From NCBI GenBank assembly GCA_963841945.1, contig CAWJFC010000023.1, forward strand, positions 62,001 through 126,000: a stretch of 64,000 bases of DNA. The letters run 5' to 3'. The notes under the pieces were generated by a model. The model made no database searches and had not been told where the DNA came from. It saw only the letters and a program-made list of their open reading frames with translations. The translations under genes and the position numbers were made by a program. This DNA is from Acidiflorens sp963841945 (GTDB lineage Bacteria; Acidobacteriota; Terriglobia; Terriglobales; Acidobacteriaceae). Below are positions 1-9,146 of the stretch, one piece after another; within the stretch, counting starts at the first letter, position 1, and the number at the start of each line of letters is the position of its first letter.

Positions 1-1887
1 GTCTTCCATCAGGTTGCTATCGATCAAGACGCGTACCGCGTTCTTGAGTTCGAGGTGATTCTTGACGATGAAAGGATTGCCATCCGGGCCGCCGACGAAG
101 GGATTGTTTCCCGTCATCCATTGCCACGGTTTGAAGATGTGGTTGCCAACGATCGTGATGTCGGTCGGCGTCAAAGTGGCTGCGCCTCCGCCAAACATGA
201 CCGATTCGCCCGAAGCTTCCAGAAAGTTGTTCTGGATCAGGTACGGGCCATCCTGGGTGGTGGTAACGCCGCCGCTTACAGCGTGCGAGTCCGTGCAGCT
301 TCCCGTAGACGAGATGCAGTGGAAATCATTGAAATAGGAACCGACCACTGCGATGTAGGTGCCGCCGCTCATTCCGAAACCATTGCTGGTCTCATCCTGC
401 GCGTTGCCGTGCAGCCAGGAACGGTCGATGATGATGTGATCGGCGGTTCCCGCCAGCCCAATCAGGATTGCGCTGCCTTTGATTCCGCTCTGACGAGTAA
501 TCTCCAGCCCGATGATCCGGTAGAAATTGGCTCCGTCCGCAAAAGTCAACGGACCGTTGCCGCCATTCGTCATCTGCACCTTGGCCAGCACGTTGACTGG
601 ATTCGTGCAGTTATAGGAAGGCCGTCCTTGAAGCGACGACACGCCCGCATAGCAGGGCGTAACGCGTTGGCCTTCGGCGGGTAGACTGCTGTCCGGGGTG
701 CTGGTTCGGATGATGATCCAGTTCTGGTCGTTACAGCCCTTCGCCGGCACGTTGAACGGACCGGTGAAGCTGGCGCCCGCCTGAAGCTGAATTGTCTGAC
801 CGCATTGCGCGCTGTTTAAAGCGGCCTGGAAATTGCCGCCTGCATTTACATTGATCACGCTGCCAGGGGCCGGCGTATCTGACATTGCTACCGCCACCGT
901 TGCGATGGGAAGCTGCGCCGGACCGTCATAACCAGTGCTGCTCGCGATCACCACGCTGAAACTGGCGCTCGCCGAATGGTTGGCTGCGTCCTCTACCTTC
1001 ACGGTGAAGGTGGAACTGCCGACAGCCGTCGGCGTTCCGCTCAAATCGCCATCGGTATTCAGAGCGAGGCCTGCGGGAAGGCTGCCGCTCGTCACGCTCC
1101 AGCTATAAGGCTGGGTTCCTCCGGTCGCGGTAAACTCCGCGCTATAGGATTCGTTTTGCTGGCCCTGCGGAAGTCCCGAGGTCGCAATTTGAAGCCCCTG
1201 TCCGCCCTGACTCGGATTGATGGTGACCGCCGCCGTCGCCGACTTCGACGAATCGGCTTGACTGGTGGCCGTGACTGTCGCCTGTGTCTGCGACTGCACG
1301 CTGGGCGCCGTGTAAAGTCCCTTCGAGTTCACTGAGCCAGCCGAGGCAGTCCATGTCACTGCCGTGTTCGCGGTTCCGGTGACGGTCGCGCTAAATTGCT
1401 GCGTACCACCGGATGTGACGGTCGCGCTGGTCGGGGAAACGCTCACGCTGACTCCGCTCCCACCGCCGCCCGGTGAGCTGATCTGCACCGCGTAGGATTG
1501 CGAGCCGCGGTCACTTCGCGGGCTATCGGTGACCACGACTTCGAAGCTGTAGAGTCCCAGCGTGGTGGGCTGGCCGGTAAACGATCCCGTTGCCGGATTC
1601 AAAGTAAGTCCTGGCGGCAACGAGCCCGACCCGATCGAAAACTGATAAGGAGAAGTTCCGCCGTTCACCGACAGCACGGCATTGTAGGTTTGATGAACCG
1701 CGCCAGTCGGAAGCGATCCCGAGATGGCGAGTGCCTGTCCGGAGCTATTAGCCCCTTCCGCTACTGTGCCACACGAAACAGTTAACAGCACAAGCATCAA
1801 CACGAGGACAAAAGCGAATGCACGCTCAGCATAGGCGCGCGAGGATTCCCGATAATTTGCTATGAAGACGAACTCTGAAACTGCCAT
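1..1887 (-). CDS. Exported Ig-domain / beta-helix protein, 3' end beyond window
   Basis: An open frame of 629 codons starts at an ATG and runs off the left edge, so the C-terminus is missing. A hydrophobic stretch near residues 26-40 ends in LTVSC, which could be a lipobox, so the protein is probably exported. Two He_PIG-type (putative Ig) repeats follow, at about residues 55-120 and 225-300. Each carries the LPxGLxLN...G...G.P pattern. Between them lies a Big_2-like domain (SVSPTSATVTSGG). From about residue 330 the sequence looks like a right-handed parallel beta-helix (GGNFQAALNSAQCGQTIQL, then repeated Asn/Gly-rich turns). Proteins with this layout are usually surface proteins or polysaccharide-active enzymes. 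The catalytic specificity cannot be read here. A shorter start at an internal ATG just before the hydrophobic segment is possible. Confidence 0.8.
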   Translation of the reverse strand, partial: MAVSEFVFIANYRESSRAYAERAFAFVLVLMLVLLTVSCGTVAEGANSSGQALAISGSLPTGAVHQTYNAVLSVNGGTSPYQFSIGSGSLPPGLTLNPATGSFTGQPTTLGLYSFEVVVTDSPRSDRGSQSYAVQISSPGGGGSGVSVSVSPTSATVTSGGTQQFSATVTGTANTAVTWTASAGSVNSKGLYTAPSVQSQTQATVTATSQADSSKSATAAVTINPSQGGQGLQIATSGLPQGQQNESYSAEFTATGGTQPYSWSVTSGSLPAGLALNTDGDLSGTPTAVGSSTFTVKVEDAANHSASASFSVVIASSTGYDGPAQLPIATVAVAMSDTPAPGSVINVNAGGNFQAALNSAQCGQTIQLQAGASFTGPFNVPAKGCNDQNWIIIRTSTPDSSLPAEGQRVTPCYAGVSSLQGRPSYNCTNPVNVLAKVQMTNGGNGPLTFADGANFYRIIGLEITRQSGIKGSAILIGLAGTADHIIIDRSWLHGNAQDETSNGFGMSGGTYIAVVGSYFNDFHCISSTGSCTDSHAVSGGVTTTQDGPYLIQNNFLEASGESVMFGGGAATLTPTDITIVGNHIFKPWQWMTGNNPFVGGPDGNPFIVKNHLELKNAVRVLIDSNLMED

Positions 1888-2175
1888 TGCACAACCTCGA
1901 CGAACAAAGTGGGGGACTTGTCGAGCGAGTCCACTCCCCTGAACATATCGGGGCAGGGTCTAAGTGGACAGATACCACTAGTGCAGCGGGAAACCCGGCA
2001 GTACATGGAAGAATGGGTTGTACCGATTCGCGCCCGCCAGTGTTCTATTGGGTGAGGCGGGTAATCAGCCAAAACAGGCTCTGGTCAGTCGTTTCGGCGA
2101 GTTAGGAAGTGACGGGAATGAGCCCGCAATTAGGAAAGGTAATTCCATGGCAGTCACACTGCGAGGTGACTTCCG
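1888..2175. other. Intergenic gap, no gene seen
   Basis: This spacer of 288 bases lies between two minus-strand genes. The short frames in it lack family features. It should hold the promoter of the beta-helix protein, but I see no clear -35/-10 pair or terminator. Confidence 0.4.
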
Positions 2176-2967
2176 TCACCGGTCGGGGTGCGACTCTCCT
2201 AGGACGGAACCACGGAGCCGATCGTAACTTTTGTTGCCGAGTAGCCGCTGCGCCCCGCGACGCGCATCGTGCGCGAGCCGCTTTTTCCACAACCCTCGTC
2301 CGCGGCAGACCTGACCAAATTCGTCCACCGTCAGATCGCGCAACATCGCCACTCGGCCTAGCCGGAAGAGATCCGTTCCTGAATCGTTGGCGTGAAATTC
2401 ACTGTTGGCTACCGTCTTGAATCCAGCGTCACGCGCTAGCGCGAGGGCTCGCTCGCTGTAACGTCCGCCCGGACATGAGAAATGCGCGATGCGCTCTCCC
2501 AGAATATGCTCGATGCGTTCCTTCGCTTCCGCGATTTCCCTCTTCAATGCGCTCTCATCGAGATCGGAAAGATAGGCGTGCGTCATCGAGTGACAGCCGA
2601 TTTCAAAACCCTGCTGACGGAGTTCGCGGAGCTGGTCTTGATTCATGTATCCCTCCGCGCCAATTCGGCCAGCGGTCACATAAAACGTGGCGTCGAATCC
2701 AAACTCGCGGAGCACAGGAGCAGCAGTAACCAAGTCCGTCTCGCAGCCATCGTCGAAGGTAATGCAAACGCTCGGCTCGGCAGGGTAGGCGAGAGCCTGA
2801 GTCACATTGAATCCGCGGAAGCCGGATCGCTTCAGCCATTCCAATTGTCCGCGGAAATCCGCTAGCGGCAATACATAGCGCGCGTATCCCGGCTCCGACT
2901 GGCAGATCGCCCGTCCCGCCAGTTCCAGCTCGTGATACATCAGGAAAACAATGCGCGGTTGAGCCAT
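2176..2967 (-). CDS. Polysaccharide deacetylase (NodB/CE4 family)
   Basis: The product has 263 residues. The CE4 fold is shown by motif 1, ITFDDG (about residues 69-74, catalytic and metal Asp), and motif 2, CHSMTH (about residues 125-130, metal His pair). A later FSCPGGRYS resembles motif 3. Family members remove N- or O-acetyl groups from chitin-like, peptidoglycan or exopolysaccharide sugars. There is no signal peptide: the N-terminus, MAQPRIVFLMYHE, is the usual start of cytoplasmic or membrane-associated EPS-cluster deacetylases. The gene is separate from the sulfate block downstream on the same strand. A second NodB protein lies near 34 kb. The substrate is unknown. Confidence 0.9.
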   Translation of the reverse strand: MAQPRIVFLMYHELELAGRAICQSEPGYARYVLPLADFRGQLEWLKRSGFRGFNVTQALAYPAEPSVCITFDDGCETDLVTAAPVLREFGFDATFYVTAGRIGAEGYMNQDQLRELRQQGFEIGCHSMTHAYLSDLDESALKREIAEAKERIEHILGERIAHFSCPGGRYSERALALARDAGFKTVANSEFHANDSGTDLFRLGRVAMLRDLTVDEFGQVCRGRGLWKKRLAHDARRGAQRLLGNKSYDRLRGSVLGESHPDR

Positions 2968-3088
2968 GTTGGTTTGGCCGTTGTGGCCGATTCAAAAATG
3001 CGCGCCGCTGGGCCGCCGCGGGGCATCGAAATACTCCCGCGCCCAACCCGCTGAGGAAATATTCGAACAGCAAGCGGACTTCCGCAAT

Positions 3089-3935
3089 CTATCTTGTACT
3101 GTTGTCCACGGTCTGCGCATGCCGCTCCAGCAGGGCTAGCAGCGGTGCGCGCAAAAACGGTGATCCAGCCAGCAGGCCTGAGATCAGCGGGTCCTTCTGA
3201 TTGCAACGCAAGGGCGTGTGGTCGAGCTTGAGCGTCCATCCGCCTGCGCTTTCGACGAGAGCTGCGCCCGCCGCCACGTCCCATTCATTCTTCGGAACGA
3301 GCGTAAAGGTCAAGTCAGCCTTACCCGCGGACGACCAGCCCCAGTTTGTAGGCGACCGAGCCCATCGGCTTGATATTAAATTCCGCGGACTCGAATTGTT
3401 TCCACTCGCCCCGCTTGACTTCGCTGCGGCTGGCGAGAACGAGGGCGCCATGCAGGTCCTTGCGCTGGCTGGGTTGGGCTGGTTTTCCGTTATAAGTGAC
3501 GCCCGTTTCACGCGAGCCGAGGATGAGTTCGTCAGTCGCGGGATTGCAGATGCCGCCAGCGACCGGAATGCCGTCTTCCACCATTGCGATAGAGACGCAG
3601 AATTCGGGGATGCCCTGTACGAATTCACGCGTTCCATCGAGCGGATCGACAACCCAGACGCGACGCTTGTCGAGCCGCGAAAAATCGTCGACGGTTTCTT
3701 CCGAGAGCCAGCCTTCGCCAGGGCGCAGCAGATTCTTCTTGAGGACCGCGTCGACGGCGTGGTCAGCCTCGGTGACCGGATCGGTGCCGACCTTGTATTT
3801 CGCCTCGATGTCGCCGGGCGTGAAAGTGTTGAGAACGGTGCGGGCTTCTTCAAGTGCCGCGTGGATGCGTTCCAGGGTTTCTTTGGTAGAGGATGAAGTC
3901 AAATGTGTGCTCCGGTATAAAAGGTCATTGGTCAC
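3089..3935 (-). pseudogene. cysQ: 3'(2'),5'-bisphosphate nucleotidase, CysQ-like (frameshifted)
   Basis: This is an inositol-monophosphatase-fold enzyme expected to hydrolyse PAP to AMP. The first frame (start 3935) gives GTDPVTEAD, LSEET and the metal motif DPLDGTREF, then ends prematurely after LGLVVRG. The next frame continues exactly where the family should, with GKADLTFTL, NEWDVAAGAALVE and the C-terminal tail to 3089. Removing one base from the CCC run at 3324-3326 (GGG on the coding strand) restores one protein of about 281 residues, a normal CysQ length. It lies 88 bases downstream of the TauE/SafE permease and beyond that the Sat/CysC gene, so the context is PAPS metabolism. Either a homopolymer sequencing error or a real frameshift would explain it. 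The first is more likely, because both halves are well conserved. Confidence 0.85.
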
Positions 3936-4016
3936 CGGTGACAGATCACTGGAAAAGCCTAAGCGGAATGCGTCAATATTCTTGACTTGACACCAGTGAC
4001 CGATAACCTGTGACCC
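3923..4016. repeat. Imperfect inverted copies of a GGTCACCGGTGAC-like element
   Basis: The spacer between the permease and cysQ holds two arms built from GGTCAC / GTGACC / CACTGG words, at 3923-3952 and 3988-4016. They are imperfect reverse complements of one another. A close relative occurs at 10976-10999 upstream of polX. The copies sit only in non-coding gaps, so they look like an interspersed palindromic element rather than an operator for one gene. Confidence 0.45.
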
Positions 4017-4023
4017 GCAGTTT

Positions 4024-4818
4024 TCATGCCCACAACATTCTTGCTCCGGTCATCAACAGCACAGCGCACAGAATCCTTCGCAGCCACAGCACCGGAACGC
4101 GCGTGGCCAGGTATGAACCAAGGATGCCGCCCGGAATGGAGCCGACTAATACTGCGGCTACCAAATGTCCATCCACATTGTGCGCCAGTAAATGCAGCAG
4201 TCCGGTGACGCCGGTCAGGATCACGGCGTGCGCAATGTCGGTGCCGACCATGATCTTGGGCGGGAAGGAATAGAAAAGGAGGAGGAGCATCATGATAATG
4301 CTGCCCGAACCGACGGAAGTGATGCCCACCAGAAATCCGCCGACCAGGCCGATGACGCTCATAAAAGCGAATGACTTCATGGTGGGAGCGCGCCCCGCTA
4401 GCCGGTCTTCAATTCTCCTTTGAAATAGAAGTAGGGCCGGAATGATCACCAGCAGGAGTCCTACCGCCGATTTGATGAAGTCATTTACGCCCGCGCCATG
4501 GATTTCGCGCAGATGCACCAGCAACTTCACGCCCAGATAGGAACCCGGAACACTGCCGAGCGCCATGGCTATCACGACTTTCCGCCGCACCGTTCCTTTG
4601 GCCAGATGGATGATCGTGGCGGGAATCTTGGTGAAGAAGTTGCACATGGCATCGCTGCCGACGGCGATGATTGGAGGGATGTGCAGGCCAAAGATGAGCA
4701 TCGGCAGCAGCAGTACGCCGCCGCCCAGACCCGTCAACCCGATCAGCGTTCCCACCGTGAAGCCGATCAATACCTTTAGCAGCAAGAATTCCATGCCGTA
4801 TGTCGAGGCGTACCCCAA
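4024..4818 (-). CDS. TauE/SafE family permease (sulfite/sulfate exporter type)
   Basis: The product has 264 residues and about eight hydrophobic segments. The family's Gly-rich repeats are visible twice: GLTGLGGGVLLLPML near residues 23-40, and GITSVGSGSIIMMLLL in the second half. Family members move sulfite, sulfonates or other organic anions across the inner membrane. Its place between Sat/CysC and CysQ on the same strand supports a role in sulfur-oxyanion movement, either removing excess sulfite or handling sulfate. Direction and substrate cannot be read from sequence. The gene lies 172 bases after the Sat/CysC stop, with a strong hairpin in between. Confidence 0.85.
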   Translation of the reverse strand: MGYASTYGMEFLLLKVLIGFTVGTLIGLTGLGGGVLLLPMLIFGLHIPPIIAVGSDAMCNFFTKIPATIIHLAKGTVRRKVVIAMALGSVPGSYLGVKLLVHLREIHGAGVNDFIKSAVGLLLVIIPALLLFQRRIEDRLAGRAPTMKSFAFMSVIGLVGGFLVGITSVGSGSIIMMLLLLFYSFPPKIMVGTDIAHAVILTGVTGLLHLLAHNVDGHLVAAVLVGSIPGGILGSYLATRVPVLWLRRILCAVLLMTGARMLWA

Positions 4819-4906
4819 CCCGAGAATCTATTTCATTCCGGCTATCCCGCAGGTAACAACCAGCGCCTGGGGCGCACGAGGGAGGAAACCGTAGCCAGCA
4901 TTATTG

Positions 4907-4937
4907 CATAAAGCCGATTGTGCCAATCGGCTTTATG
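4907..4937. repeat. Perfect 14-bp hairpin between sat/cysC and the permease
   Basis: CATAAAGCCGATTG at 4907-4920 is exactly complementary to CAATCGGCTTTATG at 4924-4937, with a three-base loop. No T-run follows on either strand, so it is not a classical intrinsic terminator. In the minus-strand transcript it sits about 55 bases after the sat/cysC stop, where it could act in 3'-end protection or partial termination. Confidence 0.7.
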
Positions 4938-4990
4938 GGACTTCGCTATGAACATCTGTTAAATATGCCAGCCCTCTTGTTGAAAGTGGA

Positions 4991-6787
4991 CTAGTTGCCG
5001 TTGGCGCCGATGAAACCTTCTCGCTCGAGGTGCAGAATAATGTGCTGCGCTGCTTCCTCGGGACTCAGGGCGCCGGTATCGATCACCACTTCCGCATCGG
5101 TCGGAGCTTCGTATGGATCGCTGATGCCCGTGAACTCCTTCACAATGCCGGCGCGCGCCTTGGCGTATAGGCCTTTGCGGTCGCGTTGTTCGCAGACCTC
5201 AATCGAAGTAGCCACGTGCACGAGAATAAATCCGCCGACTGGCTCGATCATCTGCCGCACCGCCTTGCGCGTCGCTTCATACGGAGCGATGGGCGCGCAG
5301 ATCGCGATGCCGCCGTTCTTGGTGATTTCCGAAGCCACGTAGCCGATGCGGCGAATGTTAATGTCGCGATGCTCCTTCGAGAAGCCGAGTTCCGACGAAA
5401 GGTGCTTGCGCACCAGATCGCCATCGAGCAAGGTAACCGGACGCCCGCCCGTTTCGAGGAACTTGGTGATCAGTGCGTTGGCGATGGTTGATTTCCCCGA
5501 GCCCGAAAGGCCAGTGAAGAAAATCGTTACGCCCTGCTTGTCGCGTGGCGGGTAGCTGCGGCGAAGTTCCTTCACGACTTCCGGATAGGTGAACCACGCC
5601 GGAATGTCGCGGCCCTCGTTCAGGCGCGCGCGCAATTCCGTTCCAGAAATATCGAGCACCTTTGCACCCTGCGGAACTTCGTCGGACGGAACGTAGCGGT
5701 CTTCGTTTTCCAGATAAACCATCATCTGGAACGGCACCATCGCGACGCCCATTTCGGCAGCGTGCTTCTTGAAGAGTTCCTGCGCGTCGTACGGACCGTA
5801 AAACGGCTTGCCGTCCTTATCCTTGCCGGGACCCGCATGATCGCGGCCCACGATGAAGTGACTGCAACCATGATTCTTGCGGATAAGTCCGTGCCAGATC
5901 GCCTCGCGCGGTCCGCCCATCCGCATCGCCAGGTTGAGCATCGAGAGCTTCACGGTTCCGTGCGGATACTTTGCCAGCAGAAGCTGATAGCAGCGGGTGC
6001 GGATGAAGTAGTCCACGTCGCCCGGCTTGGTCATGCCGACCGAGGGATGAATGAGGAGGTTGGCCTCCACCTGCTTGGCGGCACGCATGGTGAGTTCGAC
6101 GTGCGCGCGGTGCATAGGATTTCGGGTCTGGAAGGCGACAATGCGCGTCCAGCCCAGGCGGGCAAACTCAGCGCGCAACTCGGCGGGCGTCAGGCGCAGG
6201 GCGCGGAAATCATAGTGCGACGGCGATTGCACTCCCTGAACGTTGCCGCCGACATACCATGGATTCGACTTGTTCATCGCATAGTCGGATCCAGGATGCG
6301 CCGTGCTCGTCGAATTAAAAACCTGCTTGGCCTCTTCCGTGCGGTCCGGCTGCCAGACGTCACCGACGTTCAGCACCGCTACCATCACGCCCTCGCCATC
6401 GCGCAGCGCAATCTTGCTCGAGCCCGGCGTCAGTTTCTTGGCAAATTCTTCCGTCACGTCTAGCGTGATCGGGATCGGCCACAACGTTCCGTCCGCCAGT
6501 CGCATGTCCTTGCAGACGCCTTCATAATCTTTGCGGTTCATGAAGCCGCGCAGCGGAGAGAATCCGCCATTCATTAACAGTTCGAGATCGCAAAGCTGGC
6601 GAGCGGTCAGATCCCACGAAGCCCATTCTTTGGAATGGCTCTTTAATTCGGCGGCATATTCCGCCGGCACTTGCAGTTGGACGAGTTCGCCCCCGTGCGG
6701 GGCAATAAGATGGCTGGTCGAAGAAGTCAATTCGTTGATCCTCCCGATGCGTACGTCGGTTTTTTTAGCAATATTTGAATCGGTCAA
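4991..6787 (-). CDS. sat/cysC: Bifunctional sulfate adenylyltransferase / adenylylsulfate kinase
   Basis: This 598-residue fusion makes PAPS from sulfate in two steps. Residues about 20-400 are ATP sulfurylase, with a PUA-like N-terminal domain, QTRNPMHRAH (220-229) and GRDHAGPG (314-321). Residues about 418-598 are APS kinase, with the P-loop GLSGSGKST (426-434) and DGD near 456. The order is sulfurylase first, as in the single-chain bifunctional enzymes. The start is a TTG with GGAG eight bases upstream; an ATG three bases further upstream is out of frame. No CysD/CysN, PAPS reductase or sulfite reductase is nearby, whereas three sulfotransferases are in the window. PAPS supply for sulfation is therefore at least as likely a purpose as cysteine synthesis (inference). 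The first step releases PPi. Confidence 0.95.
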   Translation of the reverse strand: MTDSNIAKKTDVRIGRINELTSSTSHLIAPHGGELVQLQVPAEYAAELKSHSKEWASWDLTARQLCDLELLMNGGFSPLRGFMNRKDYEGVCKDMRLADGTLWPIPITLDVTEEFAKKLTPGSSKIALRDGEGVMVAVLNVGDVWQPDRTEEAKQVFNSTSTAHPGSDYAMNKSNPWYVGGNVQGVQSPSHYDFRALRLTPAELRAEFARLGWTRIVAFQTRNPMHRAHVELTMRAAKQVEANLLIHPSVGMTKPGDVDYFIRTRCYQLLLAKYPHGTVKLSMLNLAMRMGGPREAIWHGLIRKNHGCSHFIVGRDHAGPGKDKDGKPFYGPYDAQELFKKHAAEMGVAMVPFQMMVYLENEDRYVPSDEVPQGAKVLDISGTELRARLNEGRDIPAWFTYPEVVKELRRSYPPRDKQGVTIFFTGLSGSGKSTIANALITKFLETGGRPVTLLDGDLVRKHLSSELGFSKEHRDINIRRIGYVASEITKNGGIAICAPIAPYEATRKAVRQMIEPVGGFILVHVATSIEVCEQRDRKGLYAKARAGIVKEFTGISDPYEAPTDAEVVIDTGALSPEEAAQHIILHLEREGFIGANGN

Positions 6788-7291
6788 GCATAGCTCCTCA
6801 GACTCGCCCCGACTCTCGCTCGAAGGCGAGAAAAGGCGGAAGGGCAGAGTCAGTCTAATTTATACGGCTGTAATACGAGTCTCAGTACCCCAACTAGCGT
6901 GCAATTCCCCTTCCGTCGAGCGTAGCGCGCCGTGATTTAACTGATTGTAAATGAGGGATTTATTCGCTTCTGCCGGAGAACGGCGACAGCTGGTCGCCCT
7001 GTATGAAACGAATTGTAACATTTTGCCCCATCGCGGCCCGGCGTTTGCCGCCCCAAAAAAGACCATTACCGGGGAATTTACAGCCGTAGTTCGCCAATGG
7101 GCGCAATTTGCCCCCACCTTACCAGTTATGGGTGGCATTGCCCGCGCTGTCAAGGTTACCGGTGTTTGTGGCGCTGGCAGATGACCCTAGCAGGAAGAGA
7201 TCGATTGCCGGGTTTAGGCGTCAGGCTACCCTAAGCCCGATCGATCTTCTGCGGCGATCTTCTACTCTCAAGGAAGTTACTCTGCCTGTGC
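6788..7291. other. Intergenic region with one long hairpin
   Basis: These 504 bases upstream of sat/cysC contain a short minus-strand frame (6860-7153) with no family features. They also hold the hairpin at 7198-7247 listed separately. A sat/cysC promoter is expected here. I could not match a known riboswitch. Confidence 0.4.
7198..7247. repeat. Long two-part hairpin downstream of the DUF885 gene
   Basis: AGATCGAT (7198-7205) pairs with ATCGATCT (7240-7247). Inside it, CGGGTTTAGG pairs with CCTAAGCCCG around an 11-base loop. It begins 44 bases after the stop of the minus-strand DUF885 gene. The base run that follows on that strand is CTTCCT, not a T-tract. It may be a transcript 3'-end structure or an interspersed palindrome. 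Confidence 0.55.
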
Positions 7292-9100
7292 TCACTTCTT
7301 CAGCAGAATGTTCTCCAGCCACGGCACCGGCAATGCCCCCTGATCCAGAGCCCGATCGTGAAAATCGGCGAGTGTGAAGTCTTTCCCTTTGGCGGTTTCG
7401 TAGGCGTGCCGCAGGCGCCACCACTCGCTGGTGCCGACATAATAGGTCGGCAGCTGCGTGGAGCTCAATTTGGCTCTCTGCAATTTTCCCTCAGCCTCGG
7501 CGCGCGTCTGAAACGCGTCATTCATCATGAATGACATGGCCTCATCATCGGTCATGCCCATAGTCTGCATGCGGACGTCGAGAATCGTATTGCCCAGGGC
7601 GCGCAGCCAGACTTTTAGATAACTGATGCGATAGCGCGGGTCGTTGTCGGCGAAGCCCTGCTGCATCATGTTCTGGGCGATGTACTCGGCCCACCCTTCG
7701 ACATACGCGCCGTTGCTGAAGAGGCTGCGAACCAGGCGGCGGGTCACCGGCTGGATTTCATTGGCATGCTCGGCCTGCACGTAGTGGCCGGGCAGCGCCT
7801 CGTGAATCGTGAGCCACTTCAACACCCAGTTGTTGTACTCGCGCAGCTTCGACTCAGCCTTGTCCTCGGGCGTTTTCGGGTCGATGGGCGTGACCCAATA
7901 TTGCGCCTCGGCGTTTGGGTCGAGTGGCGGGGCACCATGGAATCCGGCGACAGAGAAGATGCCGCGCATGAAGGGTGGCGTGGGGATGACCTTCAGGTTG
8001 TCGCGCGACTTCAACGAGACGATCTTCTTGTCGATGATGAATTGGCGGATGCCGGCCAGATCGTCCTTGACGGTTTGAATCAGCTCGTCGCGCTTTGGAT
8101 GATCGTCGGAAATTTTGCGCAACACTTCGCCAATGATCTTGTTCTCGCGCTCCTGCGGGCTGAGGCTCGCGTGGTCGTCGTGATCGGGGAAATATTGCTT
8201 ATGCAGCGGCAACGCGATCTGGAGCATCTCCGCGCGCGTTTTCTTCAGTTCGCTCTCGGCACCGGCTAGTACCTGATCGGGCGTGACCGGCGTTTCCATC
8301 ACCAGGCGAAATTTCTCGGCATACAGTTCTTTTCCCAGACGCCAGGTTCGGTCGGTCTTTTTCTTTGCCAGATCGTCCTGCATCCACTTGGAAAAATTCT
8401 TGAGGGCCGCGATGGCTGGAGGCGCGACCTGATCGAACTGCGCCTTCAATTTCGATCCGGCAGGAATGGCGGAGGCGATGGCGCTCTCGATCAGATCGAT
8501 GTTGCCATCGTTCTCCTCGATGGCGACTTTGATGAAGATTGGATCGGCATCGACGAGTTCGCTGCGCGCCTGGTCGAGAAAATGTGGGATCGCGGCTATG
8601 CGGGAGAGGATGTGGCCCAGGCGGACATCTTTCGGCGCGTAATCATCGCTGAGCGGTTGGAAGAGCGCGCTGCCCAGGAGTTCCACATACACGGTGGGAT
8701 TGTGCTTGTAATTCTGGATGCGGTCGAATTCGAGCAGGCTGAGCGCGATCTGGTCGTCGATGAGTTGCCAGTCGGCGGCGTCCTCAACGTTGAGCGAGGC
8801 GAGTGGAGTTTCGCTGCGGAAGCGTTCGCGCCAGTCGGCGTAGAGGCGGCGCTGCTCGGCCATGCCGGCGGCGCTCACGTCGTCAAGCAGGGCATCGAGC
8901 GCAACCGTCTTGCCGGTCTTCGGATCGACGTGCTGGTGATAGCCAGCCTGGGACGCGCTCGAAGGCGAAATCGCCAGCGTTTCGTGAATGAACTCTTCAC
9001 TGAGCTTGGCGAATTTTGCGTTGGCGGCGGATGAACTGGGAGTTTGGGCCATGAGAGCACTTGAAATTAGAAGAAATGCTGCCGCGGGAAAGAGTTGCAT
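7292..9100 (-). CDS. Exported DUF885 family zinc metallopeptidase
   Basis: The product has 602 residues and a clear signal peptide (MQLFPAAAFLLISSALMAQ). The DUF885 zinc motif HEALPGH is present at about residues 438-444. The C-terminal family block follows, with MTDDEAMSFM and the region around TYYVGTSEWW. Members are large exported M3-like peptidases that are common in Acidobacteria and Proteobacteria; physiological substrates are mostly unknown. The length is normal for the family. The gene follows polX by 46 bases on the same strand, so the two may be co-transcribed, but no functional link is apparent. Confidence 0.88.
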   Translation of the reverse strand: MQLFPAAAFLLISSALMAQTPSSSAANAKFAKLSEEFIHETLAISPSSASQAGYHQHVDPKTGKTVALDALLDDVSAAGMAEQRRLYADWRERFRSETPLASLNVEDAADWQLIDDQIALSLLEFDRIQNYKHNPTVYVELLGSALFQPLSDDYAPKDVRLGHILSRIAAIPHFLDQARSELVDADPIFIKVAIEENDGNIDLIESAIASAIPAGSKLKAQFDQVAPPAIAALKNFSKWMQDDLAKKKTDRTWRLGKELYAEKFRLVMETPVTPDQVLAGAESELKKTRAEMLQIALPLHKQYFPDHDDHASLSPQERENKIIGEVLRKISDDHPKRDELIQTVKDDLAGIRQFIIDKKIVSLKSRDNLKVIPTPPFMRGIFSVAGFHGAPPLDPNAEAQYWVTPIDPKTPEDKAESKLREYNNWVLKWLTIHEALPGHYVQAEHANEIQPVTRRLVRSLFSNGAYVEGWAEYIAQNMMQQGFADNDPRYRISYLKVWLRALGNTILDVRMQTMGMTDDEAMSFMMNDAFQTRAEAEGKLQRAKLSSTQLPTYYVGTSEWWRLRHAYETAKGKDFTLADFHDRALDQGALPVPWLENILLKK

Positions 9101-9146
9101 GGTGCAGATTCTAGCAGGGGAGAAAAAAGTTAGCCTTGCGACAGAC